Source: Anianibacter sp965662745 (GTDB lineage Bacteria > Pseudomonadota > Alphaproteobacteria > Rhodobacterales > Rhodobacteraceae). From it: a stretch of 64,000 bases of DNA. The translations under genes were made by a program, and so were the position numbers. The stretch lies in the NCBI GenBank assembly GCA_965662745.1, contig CBFIJK010000006.1:26971-90970 (forward strand), read 5' to 3'. This document shows, piece by piece, positions 8,346 through 17,765 of the stretch; within the stretch, counting starts at the first letter, position 1, and the number at the start of each line of letters is the position of its first letter. The notes under the pieces are model-generated. The model was not told the DNA's origin, searched no databases, and saw nothing but the letters and a program-made list of their open reading frames with translations.

Positions 8346-8912
8346 TTATCGAATGCAGATGATTTCGACACGGCGGTTCTGCGCCATGCCCTGATGGGTG
8401 GCGTTCGACGCCATCGGCATCCGTTCGCCATAGCCGCGCACATCCGCGATTCGCGCGCCGGTTGACTGGGCGACCTGCGCCACCGCGTTGGCCCGGTTGA
8501 TCGAAAGACGCATGTTGTAGTCGTCGCTGGCGCGGCTGTCGGTGTGACCTGCGATCACGAAGGATGTGGCGCGCGCGCTGCGGAAAAAGTTCTGAAGGTA
8601 GGCCACGCCCTGGTGGCTCAGCCGGTGGCTGCCGGTCTGGAACAGCACGTCGGAATTCAGCACGCCGCAGGTGTTGCCCCGGCGGCAGACCGGAATGCCC
8701 TGACGCGTGACATGGGGGGTCATATAACCTTCCCAGCCATCGTCCATCACCCAGTGCTCGCACCCATCGGGATCGACCCAGATTGTCGGGATATAGGCCT
8801 CGCCGACGACGGTGCGGGATACGCCCTGCGCGTCGGCATTTGCGGCGGCAAGTCCAACTGCCATCGCTGCCAGCGCCAAACCACCGCGGATCGCGTTGTT
8901 GATCTTGCTCAT
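8346..8912 (-). CDS. OmpA-domain periplasmic/outer-membrane protein
   Basis: A 188-residue secreted protein. A signal peptide (about residues 1-29, ending ANADAQG) is followed by the GCEHW block shared with the next gene and a C-terminal OmpA-like peptidoglycan-binding domain (about 80-187) with IAGHTDSRASDDYN, LSINRANAVAQ, GYGERMP and the terminal NRRVEIICIR. The frame is open up to 9038, but the signal peptide places the start at 8912. Likely anchors an envelope structure to peptidoglycan through the usual Asp and Arg that bind diaminopimelate. Confidence 0.85.
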   Translation of the reverse strand: MSKINNAIRGGLALAAMAVGLAAANADAQGVSRTVVGEAYIPTIWVDPDGCEHWVMDDGWEGYMTPHVTRQGIPVCRRGNTCGVLNSDVLFQTGSHRLSHQGVAYLQNFFRSARATSFVIAGHTDSRASDDYNMRLSINRANAVAQVAQSTGARIADVRGYGERMPMASNATHQGMAQNRRVEIICIR

Positions 8913-9228
8913 TACGGAATCGTCCTCTGCCCAGTTTCGCCGTTCACGTGGTCCTGGATTTTTCCAGTGACCATACTGCCTCACAGTATTTGGGGAAGCA
9001 TAGCAAACATGGTGGATCTGTGAAGACCCTTTCACCACATATGGCGTTTATTTCGCCCCTGTGGCAGTGGCGCACGGCCTTGGGAAAGGTCAATCAGGTA
9101 CCGCGTCGGCGGATCGCTGGTACTGATTGTTCGACAAAGGGAAACGACGGCAAATCTCTGGACCCACCGGCATCCTCTTTGGTGTTGGAAAGTATCCTTG
9201 GGGGTTTGGTGGTAAAGCCCCTACGAGG
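8913..9228. other. Intergenic region, no gene seen
   Basis: About 316 bases between the OmpA-domain gene and the end of miaB. The right part holds a copy of the intergenic repeat (9174-9204). The left part should carry the promoter of the OmpA-domain gene; I see no convincing sigma-70 boxes. The six frames give only short, composition-driven reading frames. Confidence 0.6.
9174..9204 (+). repeat. Roseobacter-type intergenic repeat, copy 1
   Basis: CCTCTTTGGTGTTGG followed by AAAGTATCCTTGGGGG. It shares the core CTTTGGTGTT-nn-AAA-TATCC and a G-rich end with copies at 23698, 28372 and 36643. It lies just past the 3' end of miaB but in the opposite orientation to that gene. Confidence 0.6.
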
Positions 9229-10554
9229 CTAGCCTCGAACCACACGCCCGCCGAGTGAATTCGGGCCGCTTTCCACGATCTCTACAGGCAGGATGTCCCC
9301 CGGCGCCGCGCCGCTGCCGGTCACATGGACGGCATGCAGGTATTCGGATTTGCCGACCATCTGATCGTCCAGTCGCCCGGTCTTCTCAAAGAGGACCTTG
9401 ACCTGCCGCCCGACCATCCCATCCTGGATCTCGCGCTGCTGACGGCCCAGCAGGTCCTGCAGCCGCGCCAGCCGGTCCGACGCCGTTTCGGCATTCACAT
9501 AGGAACGCTCTGCCGCGGGCGTGCCGGGGCGGGCGGAATATTTGAACGAATAGCACTGGCCGTAGCGCACCGCCTCGACGAGGCGCAGCGTGGCCTCGAA
9601 ATCCTCTTCGGTCTCGCCGGGAAAGCCGACGATGAAATCGCCGGACAGCAGGATATCCGGCCGCGCGGCACGGATACGCTCGATCAGGCGAATGTAGTCC
9701 TCGGCACTGTGCTTGCGGTTCATCGCCTTCAGCACCCGGTCCGATCCCGACTGCACGGGCAGATGCAGGTAGGGCATCAGCTTGTCACAGGTGCCGTGAG
9801 CCTCGATCAGGTCGTCGCTCATGTCGTTGGGATGCGACGTGGTGAAGCGGATACGCTCCAGCCCGTCGATATCATTCAGCGCCCAGATCAGCCGGGCAAG
9901 CGACCAGTCGCCGCCTGCGCCCGCGCCGTGATACGCGTTGACGTTCTGACCCAAGAGCGTGATCTCGCGCACCCCGCGTTCTACCAGATCGCGCGCCTCG
10001 CTCAGGATGCGATCGGCCGGGCGCGACACCTCGGCCCCGCGCGTATAGGGCACGACGCAGAAGGCGCAGAATTTATCGCAGCCTTCCTGCACGGTCAGGA
10101 AGGCGGTCGGTCCGCGCTTTGCCTTGGGGCGCTGGATCAGCTTGTCGAACTTGTCTTCCTCGGGGAAATCGGTGTCGAGCGCCTTGGCCCCGCCCTGTAC
10201 CGCATCTTCCATCTCTGGCAGGCGATGATAGCTTTGCGGGCCAACCACCAGATCGACAAGCGGTTGGCGACGCATGATTTCCGCGCCTTCGGCTTGCGCG
10301 ACACAGCCCGCGACACCGATCTTGAGGTCGGGCCTTGCGTCCTTCAAAGGCTTCAGGCGGCCAAGTTCGGAATAGACCTTTTCGGCTGCCTTTTCACGGA
10401 TATGGCAGGTGTTCAGCAGGATCATGTCGGCGTCTTCGGCGTTCGCGGTCGTGACATATCCCTTGCCGCCCATGGCCTCGGCCATGCGTTCGCTGTCATA
10501 GACGTTCATCTGACAGCCATATGTCTTGATATAGAGCTTCTTGGGATCGGACAT
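9229..10554 (-). CDS. miaB: tRNA-2-methylthio-N6-dimethylallyladenosine synthase
   Basis: Radical-SAM methylthiotransferase that adds a methylthio group to i6A37 of tRNAs reading UNN codons. Three parts are visible: the N-terminal UPF0004 domain with KTYGCQMNVYDSERM and cluster-binding cysteines (CHIRE, GCVAQ), the radical-SAM motif CDKFCAFCVVPYTRG (about residue 150), and a C-terminal TRAM domain. 441 residues from the ATG at 10554; a TTG at 10560 is in frame but less likely. Confidence 0.97.
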   Translation of the reverse strand: MSDPKKLYIKTYGCQMNVYDSERMAEAMGGKGYVTTANAEDADMILLNTCHIREKAAEKVYSELGRLKPLKDARPDLKIGVAGCVAQAEGAEIMRRQPLVDLVVGPQSYHRLPEMEDAVQGGAKALDTDFPEEDKFDKLIQRPKAKRGPTAFLTVQEGCDKFCAFCVVPYTRGAEVSRPADRILSEARDLVERGVREITLLGQNVNAYHGAGAGGDWSLARLIWALNDIDGLERIRFTTSHPNDMSDDLIEAHGTCDKLMPYLHLPVQSGSDRVLKAMNRKHSAEDYIRLIERIRAARPDILLSGDFIVGFPGETEEDFEATLRLVEAVRYGQCYSFKYSARPGTPAAERSYVNAETASDRLARLQDLLGRQQREIQDGMVGRQVKVLFEKTGRLDDQMVGKSEYLHAVHVTGSGAAPGDILPVEIVESGPNSLGGRVVRG

Positions 10555-10685
10555 GACCAAGGGTCCCTGCGGCCGGTGATGGGTTGCAAGGGCGGTGGCC
10601 TACCGCGAAACCCCTTGCGGCGCAACGCTTGAAAAACCGCGCGGGCCAGCACACTCTGCCCGCGCGGCACAAACAGGACGACACG

Positions 10686-11543
10686 ATGCGATACGCCTCT
10701 CTCGACGCTTTCCTCACCGGCCAGACCTCTGCGCTGGGAAAGGGGCCCATCGCGATGATCTTTTGCGAGGATTTCGTCGAGATCGAAAGCACTGTGCGCC
10801 ACCACCTCGACGCAGGATTTCTCGAGGTGCTGCTGTTTACCCCGCCGGAGCTTGATCTGTCGCGCCTCATCGAAGAGGAGGTGCAGCGCATCGATTACAA
10901 CGTCATGCGGGACGGCGCGCTTCAGGAGGCTGTGAACAAGGTCATCGCCGCCGCGCCAGGCATCTGGATGTATTACTGCTACAACGCCGAGTACCTGTTC
11001 TACCCGTTCTGCGAAAGCCGAAGCGTGACCGAGATGCTGGCCTTTCACACCGAAGAACGCCGCGACGCGATGCTGAGCTATGTGGTCGATCTTTATGCCG
11101 GGAACCTGCAGGATCGCCCGAACGCCGTTGATTGCCAGGCGGCCTGGCTGGACCGAACGGGATACTACGCGCTGGCCCGTGCAGGCGGTGCGATCAAGGA
11201 ACGGCAGCTCGATTTCTTCGGCGGGCTGCGCTGGCGGTTCGAGGAACACATCCCGCAAGAGCGCCGCAAGATCGACCGGGTTTCGCTGTTCAAGTCCAAG
11301 CCGGGCCTGACCTTGCGCGACGATCACACGTTTTCCGATGAAGAATACAACACCTATGCCTGCGCGTGGCACCACAACCTGACGGCGGCGATCTGTTCCT
11401 TCCGCACCGCCAAGGCGCTGAAAAGCAACGCGGGATCGACCTATGACATTTCGCATTTCAAATGGCACAACTCGACCCGGTTCAACTGGAATTCGATGCA
11501 GTTGATGGAGCTTGGGCTGATGGAGCCGGGGCAGTGGTTCTGA
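10686..11543 (+). CDS. Conserved protein, possibly glycosyltransferase-like
   Basis: A 285-residue soluble protein without a signal peptide. Recognisable features: IAMIFCEDFVEIESTVRHHL and FLEVLLFTPPE near the N-terminus, YYCYNAEYLFYPF, DRTGYYALAR, LRWRFEEHIPQERR and a C-terminus rich in aromatic residues and Asn (HFKWHNSTRFNWN). The N-terminal pattern, a short strand then a helix then another strand with a hydroxylated end, is reminiscent of GT-A glycosyltransferases of the GT2/GT92 type, but I do not see a clear DxD. The upstream in-frame start at 10584 is rejected because a purine-rich stretch precedes 10686. Function unknown. Confidence 0.55.
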   Translation: MRYASLDAFLTGQTSALGKGPIAMIFCEDFVEIESTVRHHLDAGFLEVLLFTPPELDLSRLIEEEVQRIDYNVMRDGALQEAVNKVIAAAPGIWMYYCYNAEYLFYPFCESRSVTEMLAFHTEERRDAMLSYVVDLYAGNLQDRPNAVDCQAAWLDRTGYYALARAGGAIKERQLDFFGGLRWRFEEHIPQERRKIDRVSLFKSKPGLTLRDDHTFSDEEYNTYACAWHHNLTAAICSFRTAKALKSNAGSTYDISHFKWHNSTRFNWNSMQLMELGLMEPGQWF

Positions 11544-11651
11544 ACGGCTTGAACAGACACCGCTCTATTCCACCCAAGACCGAGCCTTAAGGTGTTGCGG
11601 TAGATGGCGGCTTCGATCCCGGACTCAGGGATGATTCAGGGCGCACGATTG

Positions 11652-12944
11652 TCAGCTACCGGGGTCCAAGGCCTGCCGCCGGACCAACACCAGGGTCAGC
11701 GTCGCTGCAATCAAAAGAAACCCCGCGCCTAAGATCCAGGCGATAGGTGTGGAGTACGTTTCGGCGACGGCTCCGGTCAAAACCAGACCCAACGCGGCCC
11801 CCAACTGTTGTATCAGCGATCTGAGCGACAGCATGGTCGACCGCTGACGGTCTTCCACGCAGCTATGCAGAATACTGCTTGCAGGTGTTTCGCTGACACC
11901 AAGGATCACCGAATACAGGACGAATACCGCCACAAAGCCGATGATACTGCCTTGCACTGCCAATGCGATCTGAACGCCTGCCAGGCAAGCAAAGGTCGCC
12001 GCCAGCGTCATGGCATGCCGCCGCTTGAAGATCCGGCTGATGAACGGGGACAGAGACGCGCCGAGAGCGATCGAGAAGAAATAGGTCGCAGTTACGACGC
12101 CTATAACGGTGTTCGCGTAGCCAACATCCAACATGGGTTTTGCATGGGTCGGCCAGATCACCTCGACAGGATTGGTGGCCATCAAGAAGAACGCCAAGGC
12201 TGCCAGAAGTATCGATAATGCAGGATGCTTCAGTGCCAAAAGAGCTGCGTGCTTGATCACCGTTGGGACATTCGCGAAGCCGTGCCTGAGAGCAGAGACC
12301 TTCATCGGGCGGGCCTCTTCGACAATGGCCGACATCGTGAAGACAAGCACACCCAGCATCACAACAAAGCTTGCCGCGTAGGACACATCATAGATGCTGA
12401 ACCCGACGCGTTCCGCGATTGAACCCAGCATATCAGGCAGAAGGCCTCCGACGACGGCCCCGGTAGCCAGCCCGACAGCATTGGCCCATTGCGCTTTGGC
12501 CAGCGCGGGCTGGACATCCACATTCGGTGCGTGAGCCCGAAACGTTTCGACAAACCACGCATCCAACGTGCCCGACCGAAGAGCCCGCCCAAACCCTATG
12601 AATGCAAATGAAAGCGCCAGAACATAGAAGTCCTTCGTCGAGAGAAAGAGCGCGAGTGAAATCAGGCTGGCGACACCTGCCGCCAAGAAGACCGGCTTGC
12701 GGCCAATGCTGTCAGCAAGGCCGCCAAACGGCAGCTCCATCGTCATCGTCGTGAGCGAGTAGACCCCGAAGAGAACCGAGACTTGGAAAAGGTCCATGCC
12801 TCGGTTTGTCAATGCCAAAGCAACCACAGCAACCGTCAATCCCATCGCGAAACGGTCAAGGAATTGGTGTATCTGAAACACGCGGATGTGCCGACGCGCC
12901 GAACTGGTAAGCGCTGCGAAGGAAAACTCTATTTCAGTTGCCAT
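11652..12944 (-). CDS. MFS transporter
   Basis: A 430-residue integral inner-membrane protein with about twelve hydrophobic segments. The loop between TM2 and TM3 carries FGGLADSIGRKPVFL, the family's GxLaDrxGrkp signature, and a related ISRIFKRRHAM lies in the second half. The long central loop is characteristic of MFS carriers. Substrate cannot be told from sequence; drug or metabolite efflux is plausible. It stands alone between a plus-strand gene and the serine hydrolase. Slightly lower GC and more varied codon use than its neighbours, which may mark transfer. Confidence 0.85.
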   Translation of the reverse strand: MATEIEFSFAALTSSARRHIRVFQIHQFLDRFAMGLTVAVVALALTNRGMDLFQVSVLFGVYSLTTMTMELPFGGLADSIGRKPVFLAAGVASLISLALFLSTKDFYVLALSFAFIGFGRALRSGTLDAWFVETFRAHAPNVDVQPALAKAQWANAVGLATGAVVGGLLPDMLGSIAERVGFSIYDVSYAASFVVMLGVLVFTMSAIVEEARPMKVSALRHGFANVPTVIKHAALLALKHPALSILLAALAFFLMATNPVEVIWPTHAKPMLDVGYANTVIGVVTATYFFSIALGASLSPFISRIFKRRHAMTLAATFACLAGVQIALAVQGSIIGFVAVFVLYSVILGVSETPASSILHSCVEDRQRSTMLSLRSLIQQLGAALGLVLTGAVAETYSTPIAWILGAGFLLIAATLTLVLVRRQALDPGS

Positions 12945-13102
12945 GCTTGCAGCATCAACTTTGCTGCTGCCGCCTACAATGCATTAGATTGCAGACCCTA
13001 TCCAGCGTAAGCTGTCACGGTCGTTAGAACAGGCGCCGCGGAATTTTGGTTTGTCCGAATAGCCAACCTGTATGCGCGCCTTCGCGAATGATCGCCTCCC
13101 CT

Positions 13103-14113
13103 CTACCCTTCGAATGTCGGCAAGATCTCATCCGCCAGAAGCCGCGTGAGCGCGCCAAAATGGCCCTCGCTCTCGCCTGCCGCTTGCCCTGCATCCGAGG
13201 TCGCAACGACCGTCACGCGCAGCGATGGAACGACCCAGATCATCTGGCCTCCATAGCCGCGGGCATAGCGTGTGTCATGGCCCGCAGGCTGGAAGGCATA
13301 CCAGCCATAGCCGTATTCATGTCCCGATTCCGGGCTGCGGGTGCGCGGGATCCAGCTTTGGGTGACCCAGTCCGTCGGGATCACCTGCGTCACCCCATAT
13401 AGCCCGCCCTGCCTGTAGGTCTCACCCACGCGCAAGAGCGCTTCGGGCGACAGCCGCATATCATTGCCACCAAGGTAGCGCCCTTGCGGATCCTGCGTCC
13501 AGGCAGGGATCTCGATCTCCAGCGGCTGACCCAGCCGCTCCCGCGCCAGGGTCAACAGATCGCTTTCTGTCACCTGCCCCAGCACCGCGCCCAGCATATG
13601 GTAGCTCGCCGTCGAATACAGCATCTCCGTCCCCGGATCGGCGATCATCGGCTCGGACAGCGCGTCATAAATCCAGTGCGTGCCTTCGACCCAATCGCCA
13701 TAAGCGGAGCCCGACAGGCGCGTCAGGCCAGAGCGCATCGTCAGAAGATCGCCAACCGTAATGTCACGCACGCGTGGATCAGCGCGGCGGGGGACCCAGC
13801 GCCCGATCAGGGGCGCGATGGGTTGGTCGACGCCCGTCAACTCTCCACGATCTATGGAAATGCCCACAAGCGCAGAGATCAGCGATTTCGAGACTGACTT
13901 AATATTGACCGGCACATCAATGGCCGGCCCCCGAAAGCGCACCGCTTCCAGTACGTCGCCGCCCTGCGCGATGGTCAGCGACCAAAGCTGGTCCATGCCC
14001 TCGGCGGACTTCAGCGCGGCGCTGAAATCGAGCGCATCGGCCGCGCGCAATGCAGGCGCACACAAAGACGCGCCCAGACCGGCCAGAATCGTTCTGCGGG
14101 ACAGTTGGATCAT
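13103..14113 (-). CDS. Class C beta-lactamase-fold serine hydrolase (exported)
   Basis: A 336-residue serine hydrolase of the beta-lactamase/penicillin-binding-protein fold. The N-terminus LSRRTILAGLGASLCAPALRA is a twin-arginine type signal. The catalytic SxxK is SVSKSLISALVG (about residues 71-82); YSTASYHMLG supplies the YxS/N-like motif and GYGGQMIWVVP the third motif region. Members include esterases and peptidases, so true beta-lactamase activity should not be assumed. It sits next to fabI but with a 51-base gap and no functional link visible. Confidence 0.8.
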   Translation of the reverse strand: MIQLSRRTILAGLGASLCAPALRAADALDFSAALKSAEGMDQLWSLTIAQGGDVLEAVRFRGPAIDVPVNIKSVSKSLISALVGISIDRGELTGVDQPIAPLIGRWVPRRADPRVRDITVGDLLTMRSGLTRLSGSAYGDWVEGTHWIYDALSEPMIADPGTEMLYSTASYHMLGAVLGQVTESDLLTLARERLGQPLEIEIPAWTQDPQGRYLGGNDMRLSPEALLRVGETYRQGGLYGVTQVIPTDWVTQSWIPRTRSPESGHEYGYGWYAFQPAGHDTRYARGYGGQMIWVVPSLRVTVVATSDAGQAAGESEGHFGALTRLLADEILPTFEG

Positions 14114-14164
14114 AGGGCGAACCCTAAGCGCGGCCCGCCCCTGATAGCGATCAGAAATCCGCGA

Positions 14165-14953
14165 TCACAGGTTTTCCGGCTGCGGCATGCCCAGCACATG
14201 ATACCCGCCATCGACATGGATGATCTCGCCCGAGGTGCAGGCGCCGTAATCCGAGGCCAGATAAACCGCCGTGCCGCCGACCGCATCCAGTGTCGCATTG
14301 GCGCGCAGGGGGGCGTTCAGATCGGTGTGCTTGAACGTCTTGCGCGCCCCGCCGATGGCCGCGCCAGCAAGCGTTTTCATCGGGCCGGGCGAGATGGCGT
14401 TCACGCGGATCTTCTCGGGGCCCAGATCGTTGGCCAGATACTGCACCGCCGATTCCAGCGCCGCCTTGGCCACGCCCATCACGTTGTAATAGGGCGTCAC
14501 CTTGTTCGAGCCTTGGTAGGTCATCGTCAGGATCGTGCCGCCATTCGTCATCAGCGGCCGCGCGCGGCGCGCCACATCAATCAGCGAGAAGCACGAGATC
14601 GTCATGGAGTTCTTGAAATTCTCGCGCGTCGTGTTGATGAACCTGCCCGTCAGTTCGGCCTTGTCCGAAAACGCGATCGCATGGACCAGAAAATCCAGCT
14701 GGCCCCATTCCTGTTTCAGCGTCTCGAACGCCTCGTCCATCTTGGCGTCGTCCAGCACATCGCAATCGACGAGGATATTCGACCCAAGGCTTTCCGCCAG
14801 CGGCTCTACCCGTTTGCCAAAGGCCTCGCCCTGGTAGGTGAAAGCCAGCTCTGCCCCCTCGGCGGCCATGGCCTTGGCGATGCCCCACGCGATAGAGCGG
14901 TCATTCGCGACGCCCATGATCAGGCCCCGCTTGCCCTTCATCAGATCCGCCAT
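14165..14953 (-). CDS. fabI: Enoyl-ACP reductase (NADH), FabI
   Basis: Last reductive step of each fatty-acid elongation cycle in the cytosol. 262 residues with the divergent FabI nucleotide-binding start GLIMGVANDRSIAWGIAKA, the catalytic Tyr/Lys spacing within TYQGSNKVTPYYNVMGVAKA (Tyr-x6-Lys), and the C-terminal GEIIHVDGGYHVLGM. Third in fabA-fabB-fabI on the minus strand, four bases after fabB. Confidence 0.95.
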   Translation of the reverse strand: MADLMKGKRGLIMGVANDRSIAWGIAKAMAAEGAELAFTYQGEAFGKRVEPLAESLGSNILVDCDVLDDAKMDEAFETLKQEWGQLDFLVHAIAFSDKAELTGRFINTTRENFKNSMTISCFSLIDVARRARPLMTNGGTILTMTYQGSNKVTPYYNVMGVAKAALESAVQYLANDLGPEKIRVNAISPGPMKTLAGAAIGGARKTFKHTDLNAPLRANATLDAVGGTAVYLASDYGACTSGEIIHVDGGYHVLGMPQPENL

Positions 14954-14957
14954 GGCC

Positions 14958-16187
14958 CTAACCCCCTACCTTGCTCAGAAGCATCGACCCGTTGGTGCCG
15001 CCAAAGCCGAAGCTGTTGGTCATCACCGTGTCGAGGCCTGCGCCGGTCACCGTTTTCGTCGCGATCTCGGATGGGTCAAGCGCCGGGTCCAGCGTTTTCA
15101 CGTTGATAGATGGCGCGATGAAATCGTCCTTCAGCATCAAAAGGCAGAAGATCGCCTCTAGCGCGCCAGCCGCACCTTGCGCGTGGCCGGTCATCGATTT
15201 GGTCGAGCTGATCAGCGGCGTGCTGCCCTGTCCGAAGACCCGGCGCACCGCTTCGACCTCGCCGACATCGCCCACGGGCGTCGAGGTGCCGTGCGCGTTG
15301 ATGTAGCTGACCTTGTGTCCTTCGGGCAGCGTCTTCAGCGCCAGCCGCATCGCGCGCTCGCCGCCTTCGCCTGAAGGCGCGACCATGTCGTGCCCGTCAG
15401 ATGTCGCGCCAAAGCCAGTGACCTCGGCATAGATCGTCGCGCCGCGCGCTTTCGCGCGCTCCATGTCCTCAAGAACGACCATGCCGCCGCCGCCCGAGAT
15501 CACGAACCCGTCGCGATCCGCGTCGAAGGCGCGGCTTGCTTCGGCGGGCGACTCGTTGAACTTCGACGACATCGCACCCATCGCGTCGAAGAGACAGGAG
15601 AGCGTCCAGTCGAGTTCCTCTCCGCCGCCCGCGAACATCACGTCCTGCTGGCCCAGCATGATCTGCTGCGCCGCCATGCCGATGCAATGCAGCGAGGTTG
15701 AACAGGCCGAGGTGATCGAGAAATTCACGCCCTTGATCTTGTAGGCGGTCGACAGGTTCGCCGAGACGGTGGACGACATGCATTTCGGTACCGCGAAGGG
15801 ACCGATGCGCTTGGGGCTGCCCTTTTCCAGAACAGTCTGATGCGCGGCCAGCATGGCGCTGGTCGACGGCCCGCCGGAACCTGCGATCAGGCCGGTATGG
15901 GGGTTCGACACTTCATCTCCGCTCAGCCCCGCATCTGCGATGGCCTGCTGCATGGCGATATAAGCATAGGCCGCACCCGGCCCCATGAAGCGCAGAAGGC
16001 GCTTGTCGATCTGTTCAGCGACATCGATGTCGATCGCGCCTTTGACCTGGCTGCGAAAGCCTTTCTCGATGTAATCCTCGGCCCGGACGATGCCGGACTT
16101 GCCCGATTTCAAAGAGGCGGTGACCTCTTCGGCGGAATTCCCGATGGACGAAACGATGCCCAATCCGGTGACGGCGACGCGGCGCAT
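14958..16187 (-). CDS. fabB: 3-oxoacyl-ACP synthase I
   Basis: Condensing enzyme for fatty-acid elongation, with FabA the pair needed for unsaturated fatty acids. 409 residues. The active-site Cys is in ITSACSTSLHCIG (about residue 162), the two catalytic His are in NAHGTSTPVGD and MTGHAQGAAGA, and the C-terminus has TNSFGFGGTNGSML. Full length, in an operon with fabA and fabI. The fabA partner makes FabB more likely than FabF. Confidence 0.95.
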   Translation of the reverse strand: MRRVAVTGLGIVSSIGNSAEEVTASLKSGKSGIVRAEDYIEKGFRSQVKGAIDIDVAEQIDKRLLRFMGPGAAYAYIAMQQAIADAGLSGDEVSNPHTGLIAGSGGPSTSAMLAAHQTVLEKGSPKRIGPFAVPKCMSSTVSANLSTAYKIKGVNFSITSACSTSLHCIGMAAQQIMLGQQDVMFAGGGEELDWTLSCLFDAMGAMSSKFNESPAEASRAFDADRDGFVISGGGGMVVLEDMERAKARGATIYAEVTGFGATSDGHDMVAPSGEGGERAMRLALKTLPEGHKVSYINAHGTSTPVGDVGEVEAVRRVFGQGSTPLISSTKSMTGHAQGAAGALEAIFCLLMLKDDFIAPSINVKTLDPALDPSEIATKTVTGAGLDTVMTNSFGFGGTNGSMLLSKVGG

Positions 16188-16211
16188 GGGGTGTCTCCTT
16201 GTCGCGTTGGA

Positions 16212-16721
16212 TCAGCTCTCGGAGAGAGCGACTTTCATATCTTTCACTTGATAGATGACTTCGCCGTCCGCTTCCACTCGGCCATCAGCGACGCCCATGG
16301 TCAGGCGGCGGGTTTGCACGGCCTTGGTGAAGTCGACGTAATAGGTCAGCATCTTGCGGTCGGGACGGACCATCCCTGTCAGCTTCACCTCGCCGACGCC
16401 CAGCGCATAGCCGCGTCCCTGCCAGCCGCGCCAGCCAAGGTTGAAGCCGGTCAGTTGCCACAGGCCGTCAAGGCCAAGACAGCCGGGCATGATCGGATTG
16501 CCGGGGAAATGGCACTCGAAGAACCACAGATCCGGCGTGATATCGAACTCGGCAACGACATGGCCCTTGCCGTTCGGCCCGCCATCGCCCGAAATATCGG
16601 TGATGCGGTCCATCATCAGCATGGGCGGCTCTGGAAGTTGCGCATTGCCGGGGCCGAACAGCTCTCCGCGTGCGCATTTGAGTAGGTCTTCCTTGCCGAA
16701 GCTCGTTGGATATCCTGCCAT
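16212..16721 (-). CDS. fabA: 3-hydroxydecanoyl-ACP dehydratase/isomerase
   Basis: Hot-dog-fold dehydratase and isomerase that inserts the cis double bond for unsaturated fatty acids. 169 residues, normal length. The catalytic His is in FFECHFPGNPIMPGCLGLD (about residues 67-85) and the partner Asp closes that segment. First gene of fabA-fabB-fabI and divergent from irr, so the 180-base gap holds both promoters. Confidence 0.96.
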   Translation of the reverse strand: MAGYPTSFGKEDLLKCARGELFGPGNAQLPEPPMLMMDRITDISGDGGPNGKGHVVAEFDITPDLWFFECHFPGNPIMPGCLGLDGLWQLTGFNLGWRGWQGRGYALGVGEVKLTGMVRPDRKMLTYYVDFTKAVQTRRLTMGVADGRVEADGEVIYQVKDMKVALSES

Positions 16722-16901
16722 GTGACGCTCTCCTCCCGCCGGGGCCCGTCTTGGACGTTGTTTCGCGTTCCGCCGGGTCTAACACCGGCCATCGAAGACT
16801 GGCAATACGCATCGGGCGTCAGGCGGCCCGTCGCGCAAGACCTGCTTTTTGTTTGAAAAGTGCAGGCTTCGCTGCCTATATACTAAGCGGCTAACCCGGC
16901 A

Positions 16902-17333
16902 ATGGACAAGATGACACCAACCGAGCAACAGATCGAACGCGGAACCGAATGGCTTGCAAAGGCAGACCTGCGGCCGACCCGGCAGCGGGTGGCGCTTGCG
17001 GCGCTTCTGGTGGGGGATGGGCATAATCGTCATGTCACCGCCGAAAGCCTGTTCGCGGCTACGTCGAATGTCGGGGAAAAGGTGTCGCTGGCCACCGTCT
17101 ACAACACTCTGCGCGCGTTCTGCGACGCGGGGCTGATGCAGGAAGTCACGGTCGACGGGAACAAATCCTACTTCGACACGCGCATGGACGATCACCCGCA
17201 TTTCTACTGGGAAGACGAGGGTCGCCTGTCGGACGCCCCGGCAGACCAGCTTGAACTGGCGCGCGTGCCGGAAGCGCCCGAAGGCACCGAGATCGCGAAG
17301 ATCGACGTTGTGATCCGCCTCAAGCGGCGGTGA
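16902..17333 (+). CDS. irr: Fur-family iron response regulator Irr
   Basis: A 143-residue DNA-binding regulator of the Fur superfamily, used by Rhizobiales and Rhodobacterales to control haem and iron genes under iron limitation. A winged-helix part (LRPTRQRVALAALLVGDGHNRHVTAESLF, shown here in pieces LRPTRQRVAL and HVTAESLF; then VSLATVYNTLRAFCDAGL) is followed by the dimerisation/metal part with FDTRMDDHPHFYWEDEG. The position divergent to fabA is the common alphaproteobacterial arrangement. I do not see the GCP-type haem regulatory motif at the N-terminus described for Bradyrhizobium Irr. A second ATG lies three codons in. Confidence 0.88.
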   Translation: MDKMTPTEQQIERGTEWLAKADLRPTRQRVALAALLVGDGHNRHVTAESLFAATSNVGEKVSLATVYNTLRAFCDAGLMQEVTVDGNKSYFDTRMDDHPHFYWEDEGRLSDAPADQLELARVPEAPEGTEIAKIDVVIRLKRR

Positions 17334-17336
17334 ACG

Positions 17337-17765
17337 TCAAACGATCTCGACAAGCTCTACGTCAAAGACAAGATCCTTGCCCGCAAGCGGGTGGTTCGCG
17401 TCGATGGTGATGGTTTCGTCGCTGACATCCGAAATCACGACCGGGATGGCCTGACCTTCGGGCGATTGCAGCTGTAGTTGCGTGCCGACCTCTGCCGGAA
17501 TTTCATCGGGAAGCTGATCGCGCGGAACGGTCTGGGCGCGGTCGGCATCATGCGCGCCATAGGCCTCTTCCGCCGGGATCTCGACCTTCTTGGTATCGCC
17601 GGGCGTCATGCCGGGCATCGCCTTGTCGAGACCGGGGATGATCTGGCCCGAGCCGACCGTGAATTCGAGGGGTTCGCGGCCCGCGCTGGAATCGAACGTG
17701 GTGCCGTCCGTCAGGGTGCCGGTGTAGTGAAGGCGAATGGTGTCGCCGGTCTTGACCTCTGCCAT
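17337..17765 (-). CDS. FKBP-type peptidyl-prolyl cis-trans isomerase (SlyD-like)
   Basis: A 142-residue cytosolic proline isomerase/chaperone. The FKBP core is visible as DTIRLHYTGTLTDGTTFDSS, GQIIPGLDKAMPGMTPGD and EAYGAHD, with an inserted-in-flap region (about 70-120) and the closing NHPLAGKDLVFDVELVEI. It lacks the His-rich metal-binding tail of E. coli SlyD. The frame is open for 69 further codons upstream, but alignment to the family and the codon pattern place the start at 17765. Convergent with irr, three bases apart. Confidence 0.9.
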   Translation of the reverse strand: MAEVKTGDTIRLHYTGTLTDGTTFDSSAGREPLEFTVGSGQIIPGLDKAMPGMTPGDTKKVEIPAEEAYGAHDADRAQTVPRDQLPDEIPAEVGTQLQLQSPEGQAIPVVISDVSDETITIDANHPLAGKDLVFDVELVEIV

